The position numbers and the translations under genes were made by a program. Of a stretch of 64,000 bases of DNA, positions 36,099 to 48,485 are shown piece after piece. The notes beneath the pieces were generated by a model. That model was given only the letters and a program-made list of their open reading frames with translations. It had not been told where the DNA came from and made no database searches. Origin of the DNA: Fratercula arctica (lineage: Eukaryota > Chordata > Aves > Charadriiformes > Alcidae); the NCBI GenBank assembly GCA_947846985.1, contig CANTUZ010000003.1, positions 54,446,096 to 54,510,095 on the forward strand, given 5' to 3'. How positions within the stretch are numbered: position 1 is the first letter of the stretch; every line of letters starts with the position of its first letter.

Positions 36099-36126
36099 TG
36101 TGTGTGTGTGTGTGTGTGTGTGTGTG
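36099..36126 (+). repeat. (TG)14 dinucleotide microsatellite
   Basis: Fourteen perfect TG units. The Cys-Val-rich short ORFs that cross it are translation artefacts of the repeat. It may be useful as a polymorphic marker. Confidence 0.97.
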
Positions 36127-39100
36127 GCAGTTGCCATGGTTACCAGTGATCTGTTTTGCTCTGGGTTTGGAAGAACGCAGAATAAAGTGGTGCAAGGACT
36201 TCAGGGCCAAACAGTTCCTGCACACCCCAAACGTGCTGTCCTTTCTAAAAAAGCCTGGTCAGCATGCTGTGAAGGCTGCCATGTAGTGATGCGGACCTGA
36301 TGGTATCATCAGGTACTACTTACTCCTTAGGCTATGGTGAGGTAATGTTTGAAATTCATTATTTGTTTCTCAGAAGGATGTTTGGTAAGGAAGTCCACTG
36401 ACTAAAACTCTACAGAAACCAACTTTTGCTGACTGTTTGACTCTTGGAGTAGACTTCCTCTAACTTAGACCAAGATCTCACAAATGGTGATTGCGTGTGG
36501 ATTCCTGTCTAAATGGATCAAAAGCGCAAGGAGACTGATAGTGGTCTGAGAATTAGTGTGTCACTCCTTAAAAGGATGCAAGTCAGTAGGAAGTGTAATA
36601 AAGGATTTCTTTTTTCAGGAAATCGAGTATTACAGTCTAGATGCATTGGGGTAAAGTACTTGGAGGCCTATCAAATTGCTTAGAAATGTATTTGGGTTAT
36701 TTCTTTTGGACAGCTATTACTGATGTCAGATATTTACGTTGTATGGCATGAACTTTGGAGCACTCTTGAGGGCAGGGATGCTGCTCAACATACCCGTATT
36801 AGTTGAAGGGTTGCTGTGATCAGAGACCTACAAAGAACACAGACAACACTGGTGTAGCTAAGGCTTCCTATATCATGTAGCAACCAAAGAAAGGCATTTG
36901 AGTCCCACGAGTAGAAAATAGGAAGCCCAAAATGGCCTATAACATGCATGTTTCTGTAAAACAACCCTTGTAAAATGCATGCTGCTGCTTTCAGAGAAGC
37001 AGTGGGGTTAAGTACCTGTGAAGGTGGCAAGCGCCTGATGGCGATGAGGCTAGAGCCTTTTGTCTCTAAATGCACTGCTTAAACTCTGATCTTAGGTTCT
37101 AAAGACCCTAATCTAGTAGGAAATGTACCACCATTCTGCTACTTTCCTCCTTTTTAAATGCAAAATTTGCACTACATCTCAAAGGAGTTCAAGAAAATAA
37201 TTTTTCTACTGCTTGAGCTTTGTATAGTCTGGATGTCATTTCTGCACTCTTCGTGGTTCATTGTTTTATCTTGAGTAGCAGCAATATTCTTGTCTTCTAA
37301 TTTAGAAGCTTTGCAACATGAATCTTCATCTTCCATCAGCTATTCCATGGCAAATATTTTGTCCTTTCCCGCTCCATTCAAGATTCAACTGGTCTCTTTG
37401 CTGAAGTGGTAGGTGTGGTTGTTTTATAACAAGGCAAAGAAATAATTGATTGCTTACATCACTTAATTTTTTATAATTGTGCTTCTTATAAACAGTAGCT
37501 TTCAACTGTTGTGGCTACAAAGTCTCCTCTGCCTTTAGGCAAACTGCTTTATGTAGAGTCAGTGCTTGATTATTCAGGGTAACAAGGGTGGGGAAGGGGT
37601 GGAAGGGAGAAATGGAGAGAGAAAAAAGTGGATTAAAAAAATAACAACTGTAAACTATGCTGCAAATCATGCAGTGAACATACAGCTGAAGGGACAAGAG
37701 GGGATCATTAATCTACCCCTTTCTCCGACTCAAGTTCATCACACAAACTCATCTACATTGCTTTTGGACTTGAGTCTAGGTTGGATGTGTCTGTACTTGT
37801 AGGACAGTTAAACTGCAACAGGCATGATCTCTCCACAGATAGCTGAGAGCTGGTTATGTTGTGCTTATGTTGTGTTATGTTGAAGACACTGGGCTGACTT
37901 GTGCACTCTCAGTCCCTTGTCCCCCTGTATTCTGACAGGGTAAGTCAGAGTGGGGTCTCTCCCTTCATTCTCATAGCTTTGCATTAGCTGATCTAAACTA
38001 TGGAGTCTATGGGAGCAAATGCCTGAAACAAAAATAACCCTGTTTAAATGAGGAAAATGTGTATTTCATGGCACGTCTGCCTCCTCTTAAAAGGCATAGG
38101 GAATGTTTCTAAATAGGTGTTATATCTAAATAAAAAGATGCTCTACTGGAAGTAAGACTTCATTTCACAAGTAGTGTGATAGTTCAGGGTTATCACAAGA
38201 CTAAACTAATTCTCTGTTGACCCATGTTTACATTCTCATAGCTCTCCCTTTAGATTAGCTTATGTCCAGCCACTTAAAAGGCACTGTACTGGGCCCCAGG
38301 TCCAACCAAAACCACCTGAACAATTTTGCAGTGTATATTACTGTATATGTGTATGAAGCAGCTCTCTATGAGTACAAGAGATGCTGATGGAAAAAATACG
38401 CTATCCTGTCTCTAACCTGATTCAGTCTGAATTATGATCATGGGGTCTCTTGTCACGACAGGTGGTAGAGCAGCAGCAATATCAATCCATTCTTCCAGCA
38501 GCCTTGTGTCTTGCCTGCAGTATAAGAAAGCTAAATTCTCATTTTTCCCTTCCCTTTTTATTTCCCTTCTCTCCATCTAACTCCGGAAACTTCTATTTGA
38601 CAGCACAAATTGAGTAGGTTAGACATGGCCATCCATCTGTGTCACTGCAAATTTTGGCTGCCTGTCGTAAAACATTGGCAGTTTCTTTTGCTGTCCCCTC
38701 GTGTGACACATGGAATTATGGAAGTCAAGATTTCTAGAAAAGTTATTAATGTTGTAGAAGGGGGAGGGGAGGATAAAATCTTAATTGTATGCAGTCCATA
38801 CAGCAGCAGTATGACGCTATTTCAAAGGTAGAATAAATTTAGCCTGCTGAAGATCTTCTTGGAAGAAGGAATCATTTGGGCAGAGGTACACACTGAAACA
38901 AACCAAATCTTCTTTGAAGTGATAAGTGTTTAATTCTGAAGATCCCATTTAAATAGCAGAACTTTTGCCTTTTTTTTTTTCTCCCCTAGGGAGCATGATG
39001 TCTATTCTAGAAACGAGTTCAACATGGTATCTTAAACTATTTTTGGGGAACACGCAGATCACAGCCCCAGAAGGCATCTTGTATCTTTTCAATCCACGTA

Positions 39101-42100
39101 ATAGTTATCAGTAGTGCAGATCTAGAGAAAAATCATAACATGTACCGTAGGTCTTTAATTATTAGAGTGCTGGTAGCTTAATTAATTCAATGTAATACTG
39201 TTCTGCATGTGGAGCAAAGCTAGTACAAAAGATAACATTAATTTAAAATGGCGTAATGGTAAGTCAGTAGATGGCCAGCTTGTGCAATGGTGTCTGAGGA
39301 GAGTTCACCATTCAGAGTGTTCTGCCAACAAGGGGATCACACACGTTGGTCCTGTGTGTTGGACTTCATAAATGCAAATAATGGCACAATCAATGTCTAA
39401 TGAAAATCCTCTTACCAGACCGTCTTAATAGGATTACTTTCCAGAACACGGAATTGGGAGGATCTCCTAGGTCACAGGGTCTGCTTTCTCATCTGCAGAA
39501 AAGCTCTTTGCATTTGATATCACTTTTTAATGGAGTGATTCAGTTATATGATGTTTCTTTCCACATTATTTCATTGATTTAAATATACTTTTTAGACACT
39601 AAGCTCTTTCCCACCCGGTTCATAAAACATAGACATAGACAAAAGGGCTTGGGATGGGCTTGTCTAGACTTTCACTCTGGGTTGAAGTTTAAATAGACTG
39701 TAAATGCACTTTACTGTCTGCCATTACTCTGGTCATCATTAGGCTCAAGCGAAGACCACAGTAGAGGGACGGAAGTATCAAGACAGTGATTCTGCTGTAG
39801 GTCACTTCCTACCTTATAACAAAATCTATCTTTTGAGTAGATGCCTGCAGACTCTGGGAGAAATGTGCTCACTAATATTTCATGGAATTAATTTAGCGGA
39901 ACTTGGAAAATATATGATGTTAGCTGTTCAAGATCATAACTTATTTTAGCACTTGAATGATAACTTCTTTGAAGTAGATATCTAAATTAACTCTAGCATG
40001 GTACAAATGATTTGATCTACTTTAGGTGATTGATATGTAACATTTTGACACATTTACTTTAAACACAAAGCATGCCTTGAGCTTTTACAATTGGTTGCTT
40101 TACATTTTAAAAGATAATACTTGAAGCATGTATTGAATTTTTTTTTTTGTCAGAAAATAAGTCTGGATGTTCTGGAATGAATTCTTGTGTCTTCTTGGTT
40201 ATGCTGGTAGTAATTATGCCATTTTAGGCTTACTGTCTAACTCTGTATTCCTGTTTCAGGTCCACTGAGGCAAAACTGCTTAGTCTTCTAAGAAATTTAA
40301 CAAAACTCCCTAAACTTGGATTATGGTTGAATTCCTACTCTTAATATTGAAAACTGAATGGTCTCTGAGTGCAGAAACTAATATGGGGAGGAGCGCTGGT
40401 GGGAACTAGCTCAGTGTCAGCCAGAAGCATTTTAGCTCTTAAGCTGTCACTGTAGTACTAGTTTACTAGTCTGCTTAGCTAAAGATTTAATCAACTTGCT
40501 TATAAGTATCCTGCTGCTATTTGTTTATCAAGACCAAACTCTTACACAGAAGACTTGCTTTAGAGTCTTGAAGAAATTCTGATAACCAAAGAATGCATTT
40601 ATATGACAAAGCAAGATATCGATCCTTCTCTTCATAACATGGAGGCTCTCTTGTCTCTGGTTGCCTGCAACGGAGCTTTCCAGGACTCTACCTCTGTGAA
40701 AACAAACACCTAAACAACTTCTCCCCATTGTCTTATTTTTTTCAGTAGGTCTCTGAACACTTTTTTATGTTGGTTTTTTTTTTTAAGTTTATGTCCATGT
40801 CACCTTAAAATATGTAAATGACTACATTTGATATTAGAATCATTAGCTTTTTCTCTGGGTTAGTAGTTTGCAGTGCATTGGATGTAGCAAGTGGAAAGAG
40901 GTAGGACTGTGTGCCAACATACATTTTTGGTAGTGTGATAGTGAAAAGAAGCATTGGAATCAAACAGGGGTCCCATACAATCTTTAGCTCCCTTCCCCCA
41001 GGGTTTGTTGTCCTCAGTGGATAGTCATAGCAGATTACCCCACTTCCTAGATCTGAAGCTGTTTGGCAAATTCATTTTAAAGATCCCTTAGGCAGTCTTC
41101 TATCTTTCACAGTCTGGGGACTTGCCTGGGGAGTGAAGTGGTGTCTCTGGCCCCTGGGAAAGAGGAGCGTCTGCTTTAAAGCGTGTTAGAACTCCTGCTG
41201 ATATTTCTTGACACCAGTGGGTCAGAACCAAAATGCACTGACTGCAGTCCCTGGCCTGCCTGCTGCTCAAAATTAGCATCTTGGGGGAGGGAAAGGTCTA
41301 GCAGTCATCACTGTGCAGAGCACACTGCTGTGCCCAGGCACCACTTCAAGAAATGACTTGCTGCAAACTATGGGCTCTCCAGATCTCTTACAGACTAATT
41401 TGTTCAACAAGAAGATTACATTGCTCCTAGATTCTACAGGATGCAAGAGCACTTGTTTCAGTACCATTGAACAAAATATTCTCCCCCCCCGCCCCCTCTC
41501 CTTGATCTCCCATGTAAAATCTGACAGGACCTATTACTTCTGACTAAAGAAATATTGGCATTAGAAAACTCTGTTATTCCAACCAATAACTCCTTAATCG
41601 CCTGGTAAGACAAAAATGCAGTGAGAAGACCATGAGTGTGTCAGACACTTGAGGTACCCACACTGTATGACTCTTATTGCAGAAGTCAATTTACACAGAG
41701 CTGCTCAGCATAGAGAAAATCAATACTGGAGACTAACAGATTGTTTTTACAGAGCTGCTGAAGCAGAGGTGAAGAGAGCTGTTTAGAGGCCTCATTATTT
41801 TATGTGCTCTTTCCTAGTGTTCTTTCAAGTATTCTGATGGAGTAATTAATCCTTGAAATGCCCCAAGAGGCGAACCTACTTAATTGCACTGCTGTTTAGC
41901 CTAAATTCCCAGAGTGCAGAGGACCTGGTGTTGATCCTGTTTAGTTGAAATGTTTTCTTAAAGCGTATTCCTTGGGTCTTTTTCACCTCCACTCCTAAAA
42001 GAAAGCAGTCAACATGTCAGATTTGACCTAGCATGGAATGGTCCTAGTTGTCAGGGGTCACACTAGGAGAATGTGGTATCACAATGGTGTGAGTGAAGGA

Positions 42101-45100
42101 GAAAACTGATGAATCTCAGAACTCCTCTGAAGTGCTAGGTCAGCACTTAAGAATCCTAAGCTAGAGCTGTATGAGTTTTATTCCTTTCTGAAAGGGAAAT
42201 AGATCTCTCCAGAGGCTAGAAAGTCAGTTCCAAGCATGGTATATGCTTTCCCAGTAAAGCTATATCAGCATGGAAATGTAAGGATGAAGTGTGGTAACCT
42301 ATAACTGTAGAAAATGCCCTGCATGTTCCTCCTGTGTTGTCTAGCTGTGAAACTCAGGGCACACTCAAACTTTGCTTCCATGTAGTGTAGCTTGTTTCTC
42401 ACAAGCACTTATTTTCTTAGACAAAGAAGTCTTTTCTCCAGCTTCTCTGGTTCACCATTGCCCTCCTTGTGGTGGAACACCACAGTATGGGCTTAGCTGT
42501 TGTCAAACTATTGCATTTTTCCCAGGTGCAGAACCACGTACAAATTGCAGGAAAGCAGTCATCTGAGCTTCTATTATTTGCAGTTGGAGAGTGACCTGCT
42601 ACTGTGAGTCAGGCAGAGGTAGGGATGTCCTGTGACTGCTATGTAGAAAGTCATTCCACTGGCGTAATCCTCAAAGTACCACCATTTAGAAAGCTCCTGA
42701 TGGCTTAACTTCATGTGCTTCTCGAGGATGACTGTGTGATTTAGCGCACAACATGTATTTGCTAATGCCAAACTAGTTCTTCCCTGTGTGAAAGTGGATG
42801 ATGACAAAAAACCATGTGTCCTCCCTGTCTGCTTTGGAGTGTTTTGTTTAACAGAAGTGGCAACCAAGCATAGGTTTAGCATGTCCTATTTTTATATTGA
42901 TAACACAAAGCATTTGCTTTGGAGACAGCACTTGATTTTTAACAAATGTTTTGCTGAAATTGTATCCGTGTCATGGGTATGGTTAGGAAGTGCTGAATGC
43001 TTCTCTCTTCCTCCACTCGGTGTAGTTTCTGATCAATGCCTCTTCTTCATTTAGCAATTTCACACTCTAGTGATTCCTTTAGACTTGTGTAGAGATGCAC
43101 AAATTGGACAACAATTCTCTAACCAGCATGTTATGGATATTTTAGGATAAGCTGAAGTTGTTTTGACAGTTCAGTTATGAAAACAGTAAAATATCAGTGT
43201 TAGTACTAAAGAAGGCTAAATGAAGTCTAAACCTTACTATGACTGGATGTCAGTTCCTCTTCTATGTGTACTAATGACAAGGCAGTTGCAGAGTGCAAGA
43301 TCCTTTACTTTATCTACATAATGAGCAGAGGTGTGTGGTTTGGTTTTGTTTTTTAAATTAACCTTATGGCTGAATGGAATGCCTGATGTGCTGTATTATT
43401 GACAGTTCTTCTTGGGGAAACAGGTATTTTGGTGTTCTAAAATCTTTTCCTGTAATCACATGTTCCCACCAATTGATTTTATTTTGTGTTGTGATAGAGA
43501 CGATAGACAGCTGCAGCCATTGTAACAGGGCATTGACTTTTATTATTGAAGTTGTGGACACGATGAGCTGTAGAGTTCTCAGACTTCAGAATCTCATGGC
43601 ATTTGGTCTTGTATTTCTTATGGTGCTTGTTTTCCATAATTCAGTAGCAATGGCACGAATCCCAGAGAACTTGCTGCTCCACCTTGTGTCTTGCCCACAC
43701 CTCCACCTGCTGGCTACATCCCTGCTTTTACTGCCTGTGGCTCTAAGGTAATTTACCCTGTTAAGATGCTTACCACAAGGACACATCTTCTGCCTTGAGA
43801 ACTGCTCTGAAATTTAAGTGCTTGAGAGAATGGAGTGGTTAGGAACTCTTTTTTGGAACCCTTTTCCTAGAAAGTGCAAAAGCTGCAATTGTTGACAGGG
43901 CTCTGAGGAGATGAGGATTTTCCCACCCTTCGTCTACCCATTTCCCCACTGCCAGCAAGTAGAGAATAGTTCTGTGCCAGCAAGTTCTGTGCTGTCCTAA
44001 ACACCATGTATTTGATTAGTGGAGAACAAATACTCCTCTCCTCTAGAGCTTGTTTCTGTCTATCTCTGTAATCGGCGGTAGAAGGACATCCACTGCCTCT
44101 GAACCAATGGCAAGTGTTAGGTTATCAGGGCCAGGTAGGAAGATATTGGAGAAGCAAAGGAGAAAATGGAAAGCTGGATGGACCTGGAGAGGCAGAAGCA
44201 AGGTAGAGATGGTAGAATACATATACAAAGCCTATGGCAGGCTGCCTGCCTTGTGTCTATGCTTTTCCATGTTATTTCTTTCACTAGTGGGTACTTCTGA
44301 TCCAGGTATGTGGGTATATGTCTCCTTGCTTAAACTCTACTGGCTTACTTCTAGCAGCAGGAATATGGGCAGTAGAAGGTGCCGATTTGATAAATGTAAG
44401 TAATTATGCAGTAGCCTGCTTTGTTCCTATGCCCCCAAGTCGCTGATTCAGCTTGTCCCCTTCTGTCTTTCTCTTCTTCGTTAGACTTTAAAGACTCATA
44501 GAAATATTCAGAGTAGTGGAGGAAAGAACTTCAGAAGTCAGGGGTTTTAGGGGCAATGAGATTGATAGTAATTATGTTCTAAGTCATCTTCTTTTGCTCT
44601 AGAGGCTGCTTTTGGGTACTGGGATTTTGTATTTTAGGAAAACTTGTTTCAATAATGTTTAAAGCAATGCCAGTATTGGAGAGTCCACTGGAAATGGATT
44701 AGAGGGAGAAGTAATATGATCACTATCAACATCTACTGATGTTTCTACATTGAAGTGAGGTTTGTACATTTAGCTCTGAAGGCAAATGATTCACACAAAT
44801 GCTTCTAAAAAATTTGTCCATTGTTTTGTAACTTGTGCATCAAATCTGGGCAAATGCCTTCAGGTACGCTTGTGCAGTTGTCACTTCACTCCAAGCCTAT
44901 CACTAATGGGTGGGTTGATCTTTGTAAATGGCTTTTCCTCAGACTTTTCAGGGCTGACAGGTGTTCAGTAAGATAAATTGTTGACAGCCATAAGGAGTGT
45001 CTCATGGAACAGGAACCACCAGGTCCAAATGTCTGAGGTACAGGCTATAGCAAAAATGAAATAATAGACAGTTTTGAGCTGATTTTCTGCACTCTGTGGC

Positions 45101-45627
45101 TCTTAGAGGCATGTTATGAGGCAAATTTTTAATAGAAGCAATTTTCCACTCACCAAGCCCAGCCTAACACTTACTTAATTTTAGTACTCCAGCTATGGTA
45201 CAAACAGTTAGTGTTAGAAAGTGATGGTCTTTCAACATTAGTTTCAAAGTGACCTATTCACCCTGTCACATTGTGGCATCTGCTGTTATTCTGGACTAGC
45301 ACTATTTTCTCATCCTTTTGACTTTTTTTTTTTTTTAAATCTTTACAAAAAGGCAAAACCTGAACTATACATGCAATTAATTCCACAGTGCTGAACAGGA
45401 GCACTGGGGATGTGCTTCTGAAACACTGCGTCAGACAGGCTGGCTATGCCTTGAAAAAGCAGGTTTCTTCCCTTCTGATTTTCACAGCTGCAGTGTTAAG
45501 CATAAAAGCAGTGAAGTTAGAGTATGTCTGACTCTATCCTCCCACACAGGCTTGTTTTTCATATCGACTCCATCCTGTACGATTGTTTCTTTTAGCAGTC
45601 ATCCAGATTTCTGATTATTTCTTTTCG

Positions 45628-45646
45628 TTTTTTTTTTTTTTTTTTT
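45628..45646 (+). repeat. Poly(T) tract of 19 bases
   Basis: Simple T-run in the intron. No acceptor-like AG with exon sequence follows, so it is not taken as a polypyrimidine tract of a splice site. Confidence 0.85.
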
Positions 45647-46071
45647 GCCTTTCAAGTGATCAGTTGGCAAATCGACATGAAGAAAGCTGTATTAAGCTGT
45701 ATTAACCCTAGCCTATGACTTTCTTGCCCCAAAAGACAAAAACACACAGAAAAGGCAAAAAGAAGGGAAGTCATCCGTGAATTAGCAAAGACCAGCTTGC
45801 AGAGGAGCTGGGTACAGAGCAGTTGGCTTCAGCTCTGCTCCAGATGGGGAGTCTTTGCTTGCTGTAGGGTAAGGAGAAGGGGGAAGAATAACTGCAAGCA
45901 GAGGGTGTGCGTTACAAAAGGGGAATTAATATATGCAAAGACATGCCTGTTTGTCGTTACTCTGACTTAGTGCTTGAGATGCTGCAGGAAATGAGACATG
46001 GAGTGGAAGCAGGGGGAAAAGGAGCGTGATCTCTTCTCTCTCCTAATTTACAGTCCCTCCCCTCTCAAACC

Positions 46072-46713
46072 TTGTGTCGCTCGGTGTGGAGCAGCAGCCA
46101 TGCTGAAGTTGACTTCTGGTCCAAGCATGGCTGCAGAGCAGTGGTACTGCTGACAAGGCTGGCGGGCAGTGAAGGAAGGAGAGAAAACCTGAGCACCTGT
46201 GGAGAAAGGAGGAAGGGCAGCCTCGGCAGCCCTGCTGCTGACTGCCTGGTGTCAGGCAGGAGGCGTTCCGTGCTTGAGCTCAGCTGGGGTTGCCTCTGCC
46301 GCTGGCTGCAAAAAAGAGTATTTGGTGAGAGATCTTGCTTTTCAGCAGCCATTTTACGCAGTGGTCTTACCGTGCTGTGCGGGGCCTGCGGGGGCTCAGG
46401 CGCAGTTGTCCAGGGAGTTCATACCGCAGCAGATTGCCTGGGCCAGGCAGCCCCAGCCTGGGCATCGGGCACCTCACTGGGGATGGGCCGAGGCCAGGCG
46501 GGGATGTGGGCCTGGCTCGGTGGGGACCATGGCCGGGCAGCGCTGTGGGGAGCTGGAGACTGTCCCTGCTGTGGCATTGCTGGGTTGGGGACTGAGGTGG
46601 GGTCCTGGGCCATGGGGGAGTCCCGGCGGGCCGGGCAGGGACAGCCGGGGCTGGTGATGCCCCCAGGGCCCTGGCATTCGAGTGACTTTGTCTTCTGGGA
46701 CTGGCTTGACTGA
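46072..46713. other. GC-rich patch inside intron 1, function unknown
   Basis: Base composition here is clearly richer in G and C than in the surrounding intron, and I count about 25 CpGs by eye, fewer than in the promoter island. A 213-codon frame is open on the + strand across the whole patch and overlaps other open frames on both strands. That is what GC-rich DNA does by chance. The translated sequence is rich in Gly, Trp, Ala and Arg and resembles no protein I know. It could be an alternative first exon, a promoter of a non-coding transcript, or simply a GC-rich segment. Confidence 0.4.
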
Positions 46714-48459
46714 AAGCAAGCTCTGCTTAAGGATACATTCTTATAAAAGCCTTTAGTCCTGGGTGTTTCTTAAGGCTGTTGGGGCAAATGTGGGAAGTTC
46801 GGCCTTGCGGGGAGAGCTCCAGGTCTGGAAAACAGGCTGTGACGTGGGGTGTGAGGTGTGTTAACGTGCGCCTCACAGACTGAGCATTTGAAGATGTTGG
46901 TGCAGACCCCACTGTGAGATCTGAACCAGAGCAGCTGCATGGACCCTGATGAGAAGGTGTGTGTTGCGCCATCAATTTAGTTTTTATGTAAAGACTTGTT
47001 TTTGGAAGCGCTCTTGTTCAGCCATGAAATCCATTTAAATGTCAATTTCTGGAACAATGTTTCTTACTGTGATTTCCTCATACCGCAACAGATTGATAAG
47101 CTGAAAGATTCTGCTTACCACAGCCTCTCCGTGCTGAGGCTGAAATAGCCATACAAGGCAGAGCAGGGGAAGGGAAGGGAGAGGAGAGGGCAGGCTAGGC
47201 CCAGAGCCCATGAATGCTGTGTGCCCTGTTGGGGAATGGGGGCTGGCTGGAGGTGTTGAAAGGAGGAAAGATGGTAAGATCCCGAGTACTGTTTCTGATC
47301 CAGTATTCTTCCAGAAGTCAGCCATGCAACCCCCTCCTATCACTTTGTCTCAGAAGTGCAGTGGCAGATAACACACAATAAAAGGAAGTACAGGAGCTGA
47401 TGACTTCTGGTTGTATCTTCATAAAATTCAGAGTATTGCCTGACTGCAAAGATTTCTGCAAAGATTTATGTAGGTAAGGGAAAAAGGACTAAAGTTATTG
47501 GTTAATAGTTTCTTTCCAGCAATGTAAGCCAGTCTTGGCTGCTGCTGTGTTAATGGTGCCTTAAAGAAAACTATCAGCAGGCTAATGGCAGCTCTGAAAA
47601 CAGGAACTTACCCTCCTCCATCCAATTCATCTCCAAAGAGATGAACACTTCCAATCCTAATGATCCATTTAACTGCTAGCATTAAACACACATTTCAAGA
47701 AAAATTATATGCATTTAAAAAGGAAGAAGCCTGTTACTGTAACACTGAGGCTGTGCGATTAAGGACAGTCAAGCAACTGGAAGACAGATTTTTTTTTAAA
47801 ACTGAGGTTAGTTTTAATTTGACTCCTACTCACAGAATTTTATCCTTCCCGTTTCCCAGATAAATATTTACGTTGCTTTAATTCTGAAGCACAGTCAGTC
47901 TCAAGTGCTCAAAGGTTAAAGAACAAAGCTTCAGAACTACAGGCTAGCTAAGTATTTCCTCCACGTCAGAGATGGAAACAATCACTTTATGGCTTGCCCA
48001 ATGTAACACACATTCTTCATGGTAAGATCCTACAGTAATGTGGAGCTCCTCATTCTTTGAGAACACACTTCCTTGTGAATCGCAGACTTCTGCAAGTCCT
48101 GAATAGCAGTCTTGTAGTGTACAAATGAGTTTGGTGTTCAGTTGCCATGTTTCTTCTGTGCGCAAGATAGCCTTGCATGTAAAACACAGCCAGATGCAGA
48201 GCAGGTAGACTAACTTGGGCTCACAAGCCAGGTGCATGTGTAAACTGAATGCATCACTGTGTACCTAGGCACTTCAGTCCCATATGTCCATTGCTAGGAC
48301 TGCCGGTGTCTTATTCCCATACATTTTTTTTGCTGCAGTAAACTGAGCTGTTCTTTATTTCCCAGTGAATTGTGGGAACTTGTCTGTCCTTGAGGCATGT
48401 TTTGAGGGGGAAGGGACGGAGATATTGTGGGAAAGTATCAAATGACAGAAATTGCTTTA

Positions 48460-48485
48460 GGGCTGTAATCAAAGGGCTGTAATCA
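48460..48485 (+). repeat. Two-copy 14-bp tandem repeat
   Basis: 'gggctgtaatca' occurs twice with a 14-base period (start 48460 and 48474). This is a small local duplication. Confidence 0.85.

Noticed and set aside
43374..43751. A 125-codon ORF with hydrophobic stretches
   Set aside because: No recognisable family, no codon or motif evidence, and its length is within chance for intronic DNA of this size.
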